This document shows, one piece after another, positions 19,194-26,317 of a stretch of DNA of 64,000 nt (position 1 is its first letter; each line of letters starts with the position of its first letter). Below the pieces are notes generated by a model, which searched no databases, was not told the origin of the DNA, and saw only the letters and a program-made list of their open reading frames with translations. A program made the position numbers and the translations under genes. Source of the DNA: CAVZTA01 sp963778025 (GTDB lineage: Bacteria > Chloroflexota > Limnocylindria > Limnocylindrales > CSP1-4). The stretch covers positions 186,001 to 250,000 of the forward strand of contig CAVZTA010000006.1 in the NCBI GenBank assembly GCA_963778025.1. Direction: 5' to 3'.

Positions 19194-20618
19194 ATGGCTG
19201 ACGCAAAACCGTTCCACTGGGAGTACACGCCGCTGCCGCCACCCCCGGAGGTGTTCCGGATCGAGGGCGGCCGGCCGCTGCACGGCAACGTGCGGGTCAG
19301 CGGCGCGAAGAACGCGGCCCTGAAGATGCTCGCCGCCGCGACGCTCACCGGCGAACGCTGCCGGCTCACGAACGTCCCCGAGATCGAGGACGTGCGCGTC
19401 ATGGCGGAGACGCTGCGCGAGCTGGGCGTCGTGGTCGACCATCCGGCGCCCGGCGTCTACGAGATCGCGTCGGGCGACGTCGACTGGCTGTTCGTCCCGC
19501 TCGAGGCGGCGGCCAAGATGCGCGCCAGCTTCATCCTCCTCGGACCGCTGCTCGCGCGGTTCGGCCGGGTGATCATCAGCAACCCCGGTGGGGACCGCAT
19601 CGGCCGGCGTCCGGTGAACCTCCACGTCGAGGCCATGCGGGCGCTCGGCGCGTCCATCGACTACCGCAACGGCTACTACTACGCGCAGGCCCCGGGTCGC
19701 CTCCGGGGCGCCGAAGTGCGGTTCCCCATCGTGTCGGTCATGGGCACCGAGAACGCGATGCTCGCCGCGACCCTGGCCGACGGCCACACGGTCATCCGGC
19801 CGGCCGCCCGGGAGCCCGAGATCGACGACCTCATCGAGATGCTCCGGTCGATGGGCGCGGAGGTCGCGCGGACCTATCCGGACACGATCGAGGTCCACGG
19901 CAAGCGTCGCCTGCGCGGCGCAGAGCACCGGGTGATGCCCGACCGCATCGAGACAGGCACGTTCCTCGTCGCGGCCGCGGTCACGGGCGGCCGCGTCACG
20001 CTCGAGGACGCGCCGTGCGAGCACGTCGGGGCGCTGGTCGAGGTGTTCGAGCAGGTGGGCATCCCGATCGTCTGTGGCCAGGACACGATCGAGGTCGACG
20101 CGACCGGCCTGCGGCCGGGCGACATCCGGCCGTGCCACATCAGGACGGCGCCCTATCCGGGCCTCGCGACCGACCTCCAGTCGCCGACGTGCGTCCTGCT
20201 GACCCAGGCGGGCGGCACGTCACGCGTCGTCGAGTCGATCTTCGAGGACCGCCTGGAATGGCTCGGTGAGCTGCGCCGGATGGGCGCCCGGGTCGACGTC
20301 GAGAACCCGCACACCGCCACCATCCAGGGGCCCACGGCGCTCCACGGCGCGGAGGTGTCGATCGGCGACCTGCGGGCCGGCGCCTCGCTCATCCTCGCCG
20401 CGCTGGCCGCCGACGGTGAGTCGGTCGTGCACGGCGCGCATCACGTCCAGCGGGGCTACGAGCACATCGACCGCAAGTTCGGCGAGCTCGGCGCGCGGAT
20501 CGTGCGGACCGCCGATCCCGCGGACCGCGGCGCGACGGCCGACGCGTCCGGCGTGTCGGGCAGCCCGACGGCCCCGGGAACACCCTCGGCGGAGGCATCG
20601 GACACGCCCGCCGGGTAG
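19194..20618 (+). CDS. murA: UDP-N-acetylglucosamine 1-carboxyvinyltransferase with Cys-to-Asp active site
   Basis: First committed step of peptidoglycan synthesis (enolpyruvyl transfer to UDP-GlcNAc). ATG 19194 is preferred over ATG 19140 because it follows TAAGGAAG and leads into MADAKPFHWEYTPL. The 474 residues include about 20 extra at the N-terminus and a Ser/Pro/Ala-rich C-terminal tail of about 35. Seen: substrate Lys-Asn in SGAKNAALKML, and the active-site loop NPGGDRIGRRPVNLH. The usual catalytic Cys is Asp134 (codon 19593-19595), as in Mycobacterium and Chlamydia MurA. In those organisms the change is known to make the enzyme insensitive to fosfomycin. A TAGGCT overlapping the stop (20616-20621) may be a -10 box for mreB. 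Confidence 0.95.
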   Translation: MADAKPFHWEYTPLPPPPEVFRIEGGRPLHGNVRVSGAKNAALKMLAAATLTGERCRLTNVPEIEDVRVMAETLRELGVVVDHPAPGVYEIASGDVDWLFVPLEAAAKMRASFILLGPLLARFGRVIISNPGGDRIGRRPVNLHVEAMRALGASIDYRNGYYYAQAPGRLRGAEVRFPIVSVMGTENAMLAATLADGHTVIRPAAREPEIDDLIEMLRSMGAEVARTYPDTIEVHGKRRLRGAEHRVMPDRIETGTFLVAAAVTGGRVTLEDAPCEHVGALVEVFEQVGIPIVCGQDTIEVDATGLRPGDIRPCHIRTAPYPGLATDLQSPTCVLLTQAGGTSRVVESIFEDRLEWLGELRRMGARVDVENPHTATIQGPTALHGAEVSIGDLRAGASLILAALAADGESVVHGAHHVQRGYEHIDRKFGELGARIVRTADPADRGATADASGVSGSPTAPGTPSAEASDTPAG

Positions 20619-20715
20619 GCTTGCCGTCCCCAGACCCGCGTCCCTCCTCGTCCCGGAGGCGCGCGGCCCCGCTCGGCCCTCCGGGCGCCCACATGGAGCA
20701 GCGTCCCGTCACGAC

Positions 20716-21714
20716 ATGAAGATCGGCATCGACCTCGGCACCGCGAACGTCATCGTCTACGTCAAGGGCAAGGGCATCGTCATCACCGAGCCCTCCGTCG
20801 TGGCCGTGGGCGACGACAACCGGATCGTCGCGGTGGGCGAGGAAGCGCGCGAGATGATCGGCCGCACGCCGGGCAACATCCAGGCCATCCGGCCGATGAA
20901 GGACGGCGTCATCGCCGACTACGTGATCACCGAGGCGATGCTGCGCTTCTTCATCGGCAAGGCGATGAAGGGCCGGATCGGGTTCTCGCGACCCGAGGTG
21001 ATGATCAGCGTCCCGGCCGGCGTCACGTCCGTCGAGAAGCGTGCCGTGCGCGACGCGGCGCTCAAGGCCGGCGCGAAGGACGCGTACCTCATCGAGGAGC
21101 CGCTGGCAGCCGCCATCGGCGCGAACGTGCCCATCAGCGGGCCGTCCGGGAACATGATCATCGACATCGGCGGTGGCACGTCCGAGATCGCGGTCATCGC
21201 GCTCGGCGGCATCGTGGTCTCGAACTCGCTGCGGGTCGGCGGCAACCGGTTCGACGAGTCGATCGCCACGTACATCCGCAAGAAGTACAACCTCATGGTC
21301 GGGGAACGCACGGCCGAAGAGGTCAAGATCCAGATCGGCACGGCGCTGCCGCTGGAGCGCGAGCTGTCGATGGAGGTCCGCGGCCGCGACCTCATCGCGG
21401 GCCTGCCGCGCACGATCCCGATCACCTCGTCCGAGGTGATGGAGGCGATCGAGGTGCCGCTCCAGCAGCTGGTCGTCGCCGTGCGCGCCGTGCTCGAGCA
21501 GACGCCTCCCGAGCTCAGCTCCGACATCATCGACAAGGGCATGGTGATGTCGGGCGGCGGCTCGCTGCTCCGGAACGTGGACAAGCTGCTCACCCAGGTG
21601 ACCGGCGTCCCGTGTCACGTCGCCGAGAATGCGCTCAACTGCGTGGCGCTCGGGACCGGCCTCGCGCTGGAGCATTTCGACTTCTTCAAGAAGAGCCTGG
21701 TCCAGCAGATCTGA
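20716..21714 (+). CDS. mreB: Rod-shape-determining actin-like protein MreB
   Basis: Bacterial actin that organises lateral cell-wall synthesis. ATG 20716 starts at MKIGIDLGTANVIVYVKG, the phosphate-1 motif; the open frame upstream has no homology. The 332 residues carry the phosphate-2 motif IIDIGGGTSEIAVIALGG and the adenosine motif KGMVMSGGGSLL. mreC and mreD do not follow; a PHP hydrolase does. The placement after murA suggests a small cell-wall group. Confidence 0.95.
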   Translation: MKIGIDLGTANVIVYVKGKGIVITEPSVVAVGDDNRIVAVGEEAREMIGRTPGNIQAIRPMKDGVIADYVITEAMLRFFIGKAMKGRIGFSRPEVMISVPAGVTSVEKRAVRDAALKAGAKDAYLIEEPLAAAIGANVPISGPSGNMIIDIGGGTSEIAVIALGGIVVSNSLRVGGNRFDESIATYIRKKYNLMVGERTAEEVKIQIGTALPLERELSMEVRGRDLIAGLPRTIPITSSEVMEAIEVPLQQLVVAVRAVLEQTPPELSSDIIDKGMVMSGGGSLLRNVDKLLTQVTGVPCHVAENALNCVALGTGLALEHFDFFKKSLVQQI

Positions 21715-21728
21715 GCGAGGGACAGGGG

Positions 21729-21749
21729 ATGGCGCTCGAAGAGACCTGA
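21729..21749 (+). other. Six-codon micro-ORF before the PHP gene
   Basis: ATG 21729 reads MALEET and stops at 21747-21749, overlapping the ATG of the PHP gene (TGATG). The GAGGGA at 21717-21722 could serve as its ribosome-binding site, so the PHP gene may be translated by coupling. Could be chance. Confidence 0.2.
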
Positions 21750-22423
21750 TGGGGGACCGGGCCTTCGTCGACCTGCACTGTCACACGGGCGCGAGCTTCG
21801 ATTCGCTGGCCGCGCCCGCGTCGGTCGTCGGTGCCGCGGCCAAGCGCGGTCTCACGCACCTCGCGATCACCGATCACGGGACGATCGACGGCGCGCTCGA
21901 GGCGCGGTCGGCCGCACCCGAGGGGCTGGAGATCATCGTCGGTGAGGAGATCCGCACCGCCGAGGGCGATCTCATCGCGCTGTTCCTGCAGACCGCTGTA
22001 GCGCAGCACCGCCCGGCGAGGGAGACGATCGACGAGGTCCGGGCGCAGGGTGGGCTGGTGGGCATCCCGCATCCCTTCGACCGGTTCCGGGGCTCGCTGC
22101 TGCGCGATGCGCAGATGGCGTCGCTGGCCCCGCTCGTGGACTGGGTGGAGGTCCACAACGCGCGGATCGTCGGCGGGTCCGGTAACGAGAAGGCCGCCGA
22201 GTTCGCGCGCGAGCACGGGCTGCACGGGGTGGCGGTCTCGGACGCGCACTCGACGCTCGAGGTCGGGGTGGCGTACTGCTGTCTGGACGGCGATCCATCG
22301 ACGAGCGATGGGCTGCTCGAGGCGCTGGCGGGCGACGTGGAGCTCGTGACCGGCCGGGCGTCGTACTACGTTCGGACGTTCACCCCGATCGCGAAGCTCG
22401 TCCATCGGGTGCGCTCCCGATGA
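21749..22423 (+). CDS. PHP-domain phosphoesterase
   Basis: Metal-dependent phosphoesterase of the PHP family, related to the YciV/TrpH-like and histidinol-phosphatase groups; the substrate is unknown. The 224 residues show VDLHCHTGASFDS (first metal His pair), AITDHGTIDGAL, IVGEEIRT, VGIPHPFDRFRG, and the terminal VSDAHSTLEVG (Asp-His). ATG 21749 overlaps a micro-ORF stop. The stop at 22421-22423 overlaps the ATG of the next membrane gene (ATGA). Confidence 0.85.
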   Translation: MGDRAFVDLHCHTGASFDSLAAPASVVGAAAKRGLTHLAITDHGTIDGALEARSAAPEGLEIIVGEEIRTAEGDLIALFLQTAVAQHRPARETIDEVRAQGGLVGIPHPFDRFRGSLLRDAQMASLAPLVDWVEVHNARIVGGSGNEKAAEFAREHGLHGVAVSDAHSTLEVGVAYCCLDGDPSTSDGLLEALAGDVELVTGRASYYVRTFTPIAKLVHRVRSR

Positions 22424-23640
22424 GCGACAGGGACCATCGGCCGATGGATGCGGTCGGGAGTGGACCGGTACCGTCGACGGCGATGACGAGCCCCGAACAT
22501 GCGGCGCCCGGGCCCCGGGCGGCTTCGGCCTCGACCGCCCCCGCCGCGGCTGCCGCGGCTGCCGCGCCTGCGCCCGCTGCGCCGCTGGATGCCCAGCCGG
22601 GCGACGAGCAACTGTCGCTGGGCCGGCGGCTGCGGCAGCCGCGGACGATCATCTCGCTGATCCTGCCGATCATCCTGCTGGCGCTCGTCGTCCGTGCCCT
22701 GCCGGGCTTCGAGCTCGACCAGATCCCGGGCCTCCTGGCCAGCGCGAACATGGGTCTGCTCCTGCTCGCGTTCGTCGTCTTCTATATCGGGTTCCCGCTG
22801 CGGGGTCTGCGCTGGGCGATGCTCCTGCGCGCGACGGGGCTCCGGATCGGGGTCGTCGACTCGACCGAGATCCTGTTCCTCTCGTGGACGGTCAACTGCC
22901 TGGTACCGGCCAAGCTCGGCGACGTCTACCGCGCATTCCTGCTCAAGATCAACACGCCCACGTCGTCGCTGTCGCGGACGTTCGGCACGGTGTTCATCGA
23001 ACGCGTGCTCGACGTCTTCGCGATCGTGGTCCTCGGCCTCGCGGCCGGCTTCTGGAGCTTCCGGGGCGGACTGCCGCCGGGGGTCCAGGTCGTGTTCGGG
23101 ATCGGCGTGGTGGTCGTGGTGGTCCTCGCCGTCGGGCTCCTGACGCTGCGCAACTTCGGGCGGCGGATCATCGTGCGCCTGCCGCTTCCCCATCGCATCC
23201 TGGAGCTCTACGACCGGTTCGAGGAGGGCGTGTTCGGCGCGGTCGGCGTGAAGCACCTGCCGAAGCTCGCCGCCCTGACCGCGCTCATCTGGGCGACCGA
23301 GGGCCTGCGGCTCTTCCTCGTGGCGCGCGCCCTGGTGCCGGACAACCACATGGGCCTCTCGGGAGCCTTCTTCGTGGCGCTCATCGGGTCGCTGCTGACG
23401 GCCGTGCCCCTCAGTCCTGCGGGGCTGGGCATCGTCGAAGCCGGGCTGGTCGGCGTGCTCACCATCGCCTACGGGATCCCCGCCACGGAGGCGGGCGCGA
23501 TCGCGCTCGTGGACCGCACGATCAGCGTGCTCTCGATCATCGTCCTCGGCTCGATCGTGTATGCGGTCTCGCCGAAGCGCCGAGGCGTGGGACTCCGAGG
23601 CGCGCCGACCGCCCGCGTGAGCCAGGATCCGGCTGTCTGA
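22420..23640 (+). CDS. Lysylphosphatidylglycerol synthase TM-region / UPF0104 (AglD-like) membrane protein
   Basis: Integral membrane protein of the UPF0104/AglD/MprF-flippase family, probably involved in lipid or polyprenol-linked sugar transport. It has 406 residues. The N-terminal about 75 are a soluble Ala/Pro-rich tail with a polyalanine run (AAAAAAAA), which is unusual for the family. About eight hydrophobic segments follow. The family signature region is WTVNCLVPAKLGDVYRAFLL, with ERVLDVFAIVVLG and PLSPAGLGIVEAG near the end. There is no lysyltransferase domain. ATGA overlap with the PHP gene indicates coupling. A GC hairpin follows the stop. Confidence 0.85.
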   Translation: MSDRDHRPMDAVGSGPVPSTAMTSPEHAAPGPRAASASTAPAAAAAAAAPAPAAPLDAQPGDEQLSLGRRLRQPRTIISLILPIILLALVVRALPGFELDQIPGLLASANMGLLLLAFVVFYIGFPLRGLRWAMLLRATGLRIGVVDSTEILFLSWTVNCLVPAKLGDVYRAFLLKINTPTSSLSRTFGTVFIERVLDVFAIVVLGLAAGFWSFRGGLPPGVQVVFGIGVVVVVVLAVGLLTLRNFGRRIIVRLPLPHRILELYDRFEEGVFGAVGVKHLPKLAALTALIWATEGLRLFLVARALVPDNHMGLSGAFFVALIGSLLTAVPLSPAGLGIVEAGLVGVLTIAYGIPATEAGAIALVDRTISVLSIIVLGSIVYAVSPKRRGVGLRGAPTARVSQDPAV

Positions 23641-23643
23641 GAG

Positions 23644-23661
23644 GCGGGGCCGCCGCCCCGC
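23644..23661 (+). terminator. Hairpin after the UPF0104 gene
   Basis: Perfect 7-base stem GCGGGGC / GCCCCGC with loop CGCC lies four bases after the stop codon. There is no T-run, as is common in such GC-rich DNA. The next 150 bases show no other feature before a small ORF at 23813. Confidence 0.5.
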
Positions 23662-23812
23662 AGTCCCGTCGTTCCGCAGCGCATCGTGGCGACGCCTGCC
23701 AGACAGCTGATACGCGCCTGCAGCGTTCGTTGCGGGGAGGTGTCGCGCGCATCCGGGCACCATCGACGGGCGTACCGCTGGGGGTAGGACCTGCGACCCG
23801 AACGGGTCATGC

Positions 23813-23974
23813 ATGGACCGCCACGCACCCCACTCCACTCGCCGCCGCCGGTCGCGTGCACGCACCAGGCGCGAGTACCAACGGGTGATACAGCCGATCG
23901 CCGGTCCCTCGGACACTGACCCCGGTCCCTCGGACCTCGACCCCGCGTCTACGGAGCGCCCAGGCAACGAATGA
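23813..23974 (+). CDS. Small basic hypothetical ORF (53 aa) overlapping the XRE gene
   Basis: ATG 23813 gives 53 codons. The N-half is strongly basic (STRRRRSRARTRREYQR); the C-half is acidic and Pro-rich with a doubled GPSD segment that reflects a 14-base DNA direct repeat (CCGGTCCCTCGGAC at 23901-23914 and 23922-23935). Its TGA overlaps the ATG of the XRE regulator (ATGA at 23971-23974), as real gene pairs here do. No family recognised and the codon evidence is weak, so it may be only a leader. Confidence 0.3.
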   Translation: MDRHAPHSTRRRRSRARTRREYQRVIQPIAGPSDTDPGPSDLDPASTERPGNE

Positions 23975-24534
23975 CGACCCAGAACGGCCGCGCATTCAAC
24001 GAGTGGCTGCGCGCACAGCTCAAGGCGAAGAAGATGTCGCAGCGACAGCTCGCGCAGCAGTCGGGCGTCGATCACTCGACGATCTCCCGGCTGATCCGCG
24101 GCGATCGCATGCCGTCCCTCGGCACCGCGACCAAGCTCGCCCGGGGGCTCCGCGAGCTCCACGACGACGCCGACACGCCCGCGTATCTCGGGGTCGTGTC
24201 CTCGGCACCGCAGAATCCGACCGCCCGCGTCGAGTACGCGCTGCGCGCGGACGACCTGCTGACCGAACCGCAGGTCCGCCAGATCATGGAGTACTACCTC
24301 GCCGTCCGGATGCGCCGGTTCGGCCGGGCGTTCTCGCCGACCACCGCCGACGGCGGGACGGGCGAGCGCGGCGGCCCCAACGGCCACGGTGGCGACCGCA
24401 ACCTTCCGCGCACGAGCGCGGGCCCGGTGGGCACGGCCACGGGCTACGGCGTCCGCCCGTCGAGCACCACGCCTCGGTTCGGCACGCCGCGCCCGATCCA
24501 GCGCCCGCCGACGCGGCCCCCCGGCCGCTACTAG
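23971..24534 (+). CDS. XRE-family helix-turn-helix regulator
   Basis: DNA-binding protein. Residues 7-60 form an XRE/Cro helix-turn-helix: FNEWLRAQLKAKKMSQRQLA, then SGVDHSTISRLIRGDRMPSL and TKLARGL. A middle helical segment and a long Gly/Pro/Arg-rich, probably disordered tail follow. At 187 residues it has no recognisable ligand domain. A strong terminator lies 76 bases downstream. Targets are unknown. Confidence 0.8.
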   Translation: MTTQNGRAFNEWLRAQLKAKKMSQRQLAQQSGVDHSTISRLIRGDRMPSLGTATKLARGLRELHDDADTPAYLGVVSSAPQNPTARVEYALRADDLLTEPQVRQIMEYYLAVRMRRFGRAFSPTTADGGTGERGGPNGHGGDRNLPRTSAGPVGTATGYGVRPSSTTPRFGTPRPIQRPPTRPPGRY

Positions 24535-24609
24535 CTCCTCGCGCCTTCCCTTCTCTCGACTTTCCAGGGCACGACCCGGATCGCCCTCCACGTCCGGGTC
24601 TCGGGGACA

Positions 24610-24646
24610 GCGAATGCCGGCCTTCGGGCCGGCATTCGCATTCTTG
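24610..24646. terminator. Strong bidirectional rho-independent terminator
   Basis: A 13-base perfect stem (24610-24622 with 24627-24639) is capped by a TTCG tetraloop and followed by ATTCTT on the plus strand. It sits between the XRE gene and the convergent membrane gene on the minus strand, so it can end both transcripts. Confidence 0.85.
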
Positions 24647-24663
24647 GTGCGTGGCGGGGTCAA

Positions 24664-24980
24664 CGGTCCGCGCTCATGCGGCGGATCTGCCGCGTTGCCC
24701 GCTGCGGTGCTCAGCCGGACGCACGGACCGTCGGCTGCGCCTCCGCTGCGCCGCTCCGCTCCTCGGGGGCGCCTTGCATCTCAGCCGCCTGAGCGCGGAA
24801 GGGCGGTTCGGTCGGCGGTCCGCGCTCATGCGGCGGATCTGCCGCGTTGGCCCGCTGCGGTGCTCAGCTCGACGCACGGACCGTCGGCTGCGCCTCCGCT
24901 GCGCTCGCTTCCGCTCCTCGGGGCCGCCTTGCATCTCCACCACCTGAGCGCGGAAGGGCGGTTCGGTCGGCGGTCCGCAG
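24664..24980. repeat. Tandem repeat, about 152-155 bp, two copies plus a fragment
   Basis: Copies begin with CGGTCCGCGCTCATGCGGCG at 24664 and 24816. A third, truncated copy begins at 24971 (CGGTCCGC). The two full copies are close to identical apart from small indels, such as an extra G near 24855 and a changed block near 24905. The repeat covers the 3' part of the minus-strand membrane gene and gives its protein an Arg-rich repeated tail. The unit is too long and the copies too few for a CRISPR. Confidence 0.85.
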
Positions 24981-25354
24981 GGCGGTCCCATGCGGCCGAC
25001 CTGGCCGCGAGGCAGCGGCTTGACGGATTGCGCGGCTCGCGGGAGGAAGACGAGGAGGTTCCAGCCGGCGACGCCGATGACCAGGATGAGGCGCACGACG
25101 AGTGGCCAGCTGGTCTCCCAGACCCAGAGACCGAAGACCACCGGCAGGAACAGGATCCACGCCACGATCTGCCCGATCAGCGGCCACGATCGGATCGTCT
25201 GCCACGCCTGGTCCAGGCTGCCCTGGCTCCAGATCAGCGCGATGGCGAACGCGGCCCAGATGACCGCGAACACCAGGAACAGGATGCCGTGCTCGGCGAG
25301 CCAGGCGATGCCGTTGCCCATCCCGCTCGCGATCGTCTCGATGACGGTTTCCAT
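24674..25354 (-). CDS. Hypothetical small membrane protein with repeat-derived tail
   Basis: ATG at 25354 follows GGAGGGG. The first about 105 residues hold three hydrophobic helices (GILFLVFAVIWAAFAIALIW, PLIGQIVAWILFLPVVFGLW, LVVRLILVIGVAGWNLLVFL) and look like a complete small membrane protein. The remaining about 115 residues are Arg/Ser/Pro-rich and come from the tandem repeat, including SRRSVRRAEHRSG and SRRSVRPAEHRSG. I infer that the original stop was lost to repeat insertion, or that the tail is not biologically meaningful. No family recognised. Confidence 0.55.
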   Translation of the reverse strand: METVIETIASGMGNGIAWLAEHGILFLVFAVIWAAFAIALIWSQGSLDQAWQTIRSWPLIGQIVAWILFLPVVFGLWVWETSWPLVVRLILVIGVAGWNLLVFLPRAAQSVKPLPRGQVGRMGPPCGPPTEPPFRAQVVEMQGGPEERKRAQRRRSRRSVRRAEHRSGPTRQIRRMSADRRPNRPSALRRLRCKAPPRSGAAQRRRSRRSVRPAEHRSGQRGRSAA

Positions 25355-25407
25355 TCGACCCCTCCGTTCCGGGCGGTCCACCTGCCCCTCAGGGAGCGAT
25401 GACGCGG

Positions 25408-25944
25408 TCATCGGGTCACCGCCGACCCGATCGCCGGCGCGACCATCTCGTAGGTCTCGATGAGCGTCCAGGTCGCGCCGTCGAGCGTGTACTCGTTCGT
25501 CCAGGTCGCGTGGTCGGCGCCGTCCAGCGTCCAGGTGAGCCGGATCCGCGGCAGACCCTCCTGGCCCGACTCGTAGACGAGGCGATCGCCCTCGAGACGG
25601 CCGCGATAGATCGCGAGGTTCGGGCCGTTGTTGTCGGCGCTGCTGGCGCGGTACTCGCGGGCGGCTCCGTCCCAGCCCGTCACCCAGTGCAGCTGCCAAC
25701 GCAGGACGAACGTGCCGTCGGTCAGCCGCTGCTCCTGCTCGAAGTCGCAGACGTACCACAGCCCGTCCTGGGCGAGACGGCACACGGCGCGTCCGAGACC
25801 GGTCATCTCCGGCGAGCCCGGGCCCATCCCGTTCGCTTCGATCGTGCCCCGCCAGGTCCAGTCGCGGTAGAACGGGGCGAGCGCGGCCATCTCCGGGCCG
25901 GGCGTGGCGCTGTGGGGCAGCGCGGGGAGCATCTGGGTCGTCAT
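25408..25944 (-). CDS. DUF1579-like / calycin-type hypothetical protein
   Basis: Soluble 178-residue protein with alternating beta-strand pattern. MAALAPFYRDWTWRGT, GLGRAVCRLAQDGLWYVCDF and REYRASSADNNGPNLAIYRG resemble proteins that measure or bind small hydrophobic molecules (DUF1579 or lipocalin-like folds). No signal peptide or membrane segment. It is separated by 53 bases from the membrane gene at 25354, so they may share a transcript. The family assignment is from pattern only. Confidence 0.55.
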   Translation of the reverse strand: MTTQMLPALPHSATPGPEMAALAPFYRDWTWRGTIEANGMGPGSPEMTGLGRAVCRLAQDGLWYVCDFEQEQRLTDGTFVLRWQLHWVTGWDGAAREYRASSADNNGPNLAIYRGRLEGDRLVYESGQEGLPRIRLTWTLDGADHATWTNEYTLDGATWTLIETYEMVAPAIGSAVTR

Positions 25945-26147
25945 CGCGGTGGCTCCTTCCTCGGGGCGAGGTCGCCCGGTCGCGAACGCGAGACCCCACC
26001 CTCAGCGCCCACACTGACCATCGCGGGGGTGCCGACCGAAGTGCCGACCGGCCCGATCCCTTGGGCCCGAAGGCCTCCACCGTGCGGTCGACGCCGCGGT
26101 CGGCCGGCCCGATGACCTCGCTCGCGAGACCTGCTTCGGCCGTCTCC
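25945..26147. other. Intergenic region with no recognised gene
   Basis: About 200 bases upstream of the DUF1579-like gene. Its ribosome site GGAAGGAG lies at the minus-strand 5' end. Beyond that, only short GC-rich inverted repeats are visible before the GTGCAC element begins at 26148. Confidence 0.4.
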
Positions 26148-26297
26148 GTGCACTCGCTGCATGCTGTGACGAACCGCGCGCCTGCGCTGACCGTCGTGGG
26201 GGGCGCTCCTCCGCCGTCTCCCGCACCCGATGCACGGATCGTCGGCGGAGGGCCGATTCCGAGCCGCTCGTTCGTCGTAGCGCGCATCCGATGCATC
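26148..26297. repeat. GTGCAC-core interspersed element, copy A
   Basis: A 150-bp intergenic element with three cores: left GTGCACTCGCTGCATGCTG (26148), middle GCACCCGATGCACGG (26223-26237) and right CGCGCATCCGATGCATC (26281-26297). The right end is preceded by TTCGTCGTAG, the hallmark of the family. The left end, 15 matches of 22 after GTGCAC, matches the left end of the 41-kb copies. It is in the same orientation as the 41.08, 41.31 and 42.25 kb copies. Confidence 0.6.
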
Positions 26298-26317
26298 GCG
26301 GACCGCGCCCGCGCGGG

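Noticed and set aside
24664..24980. CRISPR-like array
   Set aside because: Only two full units of about 152 bases and no alternating short repeat/spacer pattern, with no cas genes nearby. The same applies to the paired elements at 41 kb.
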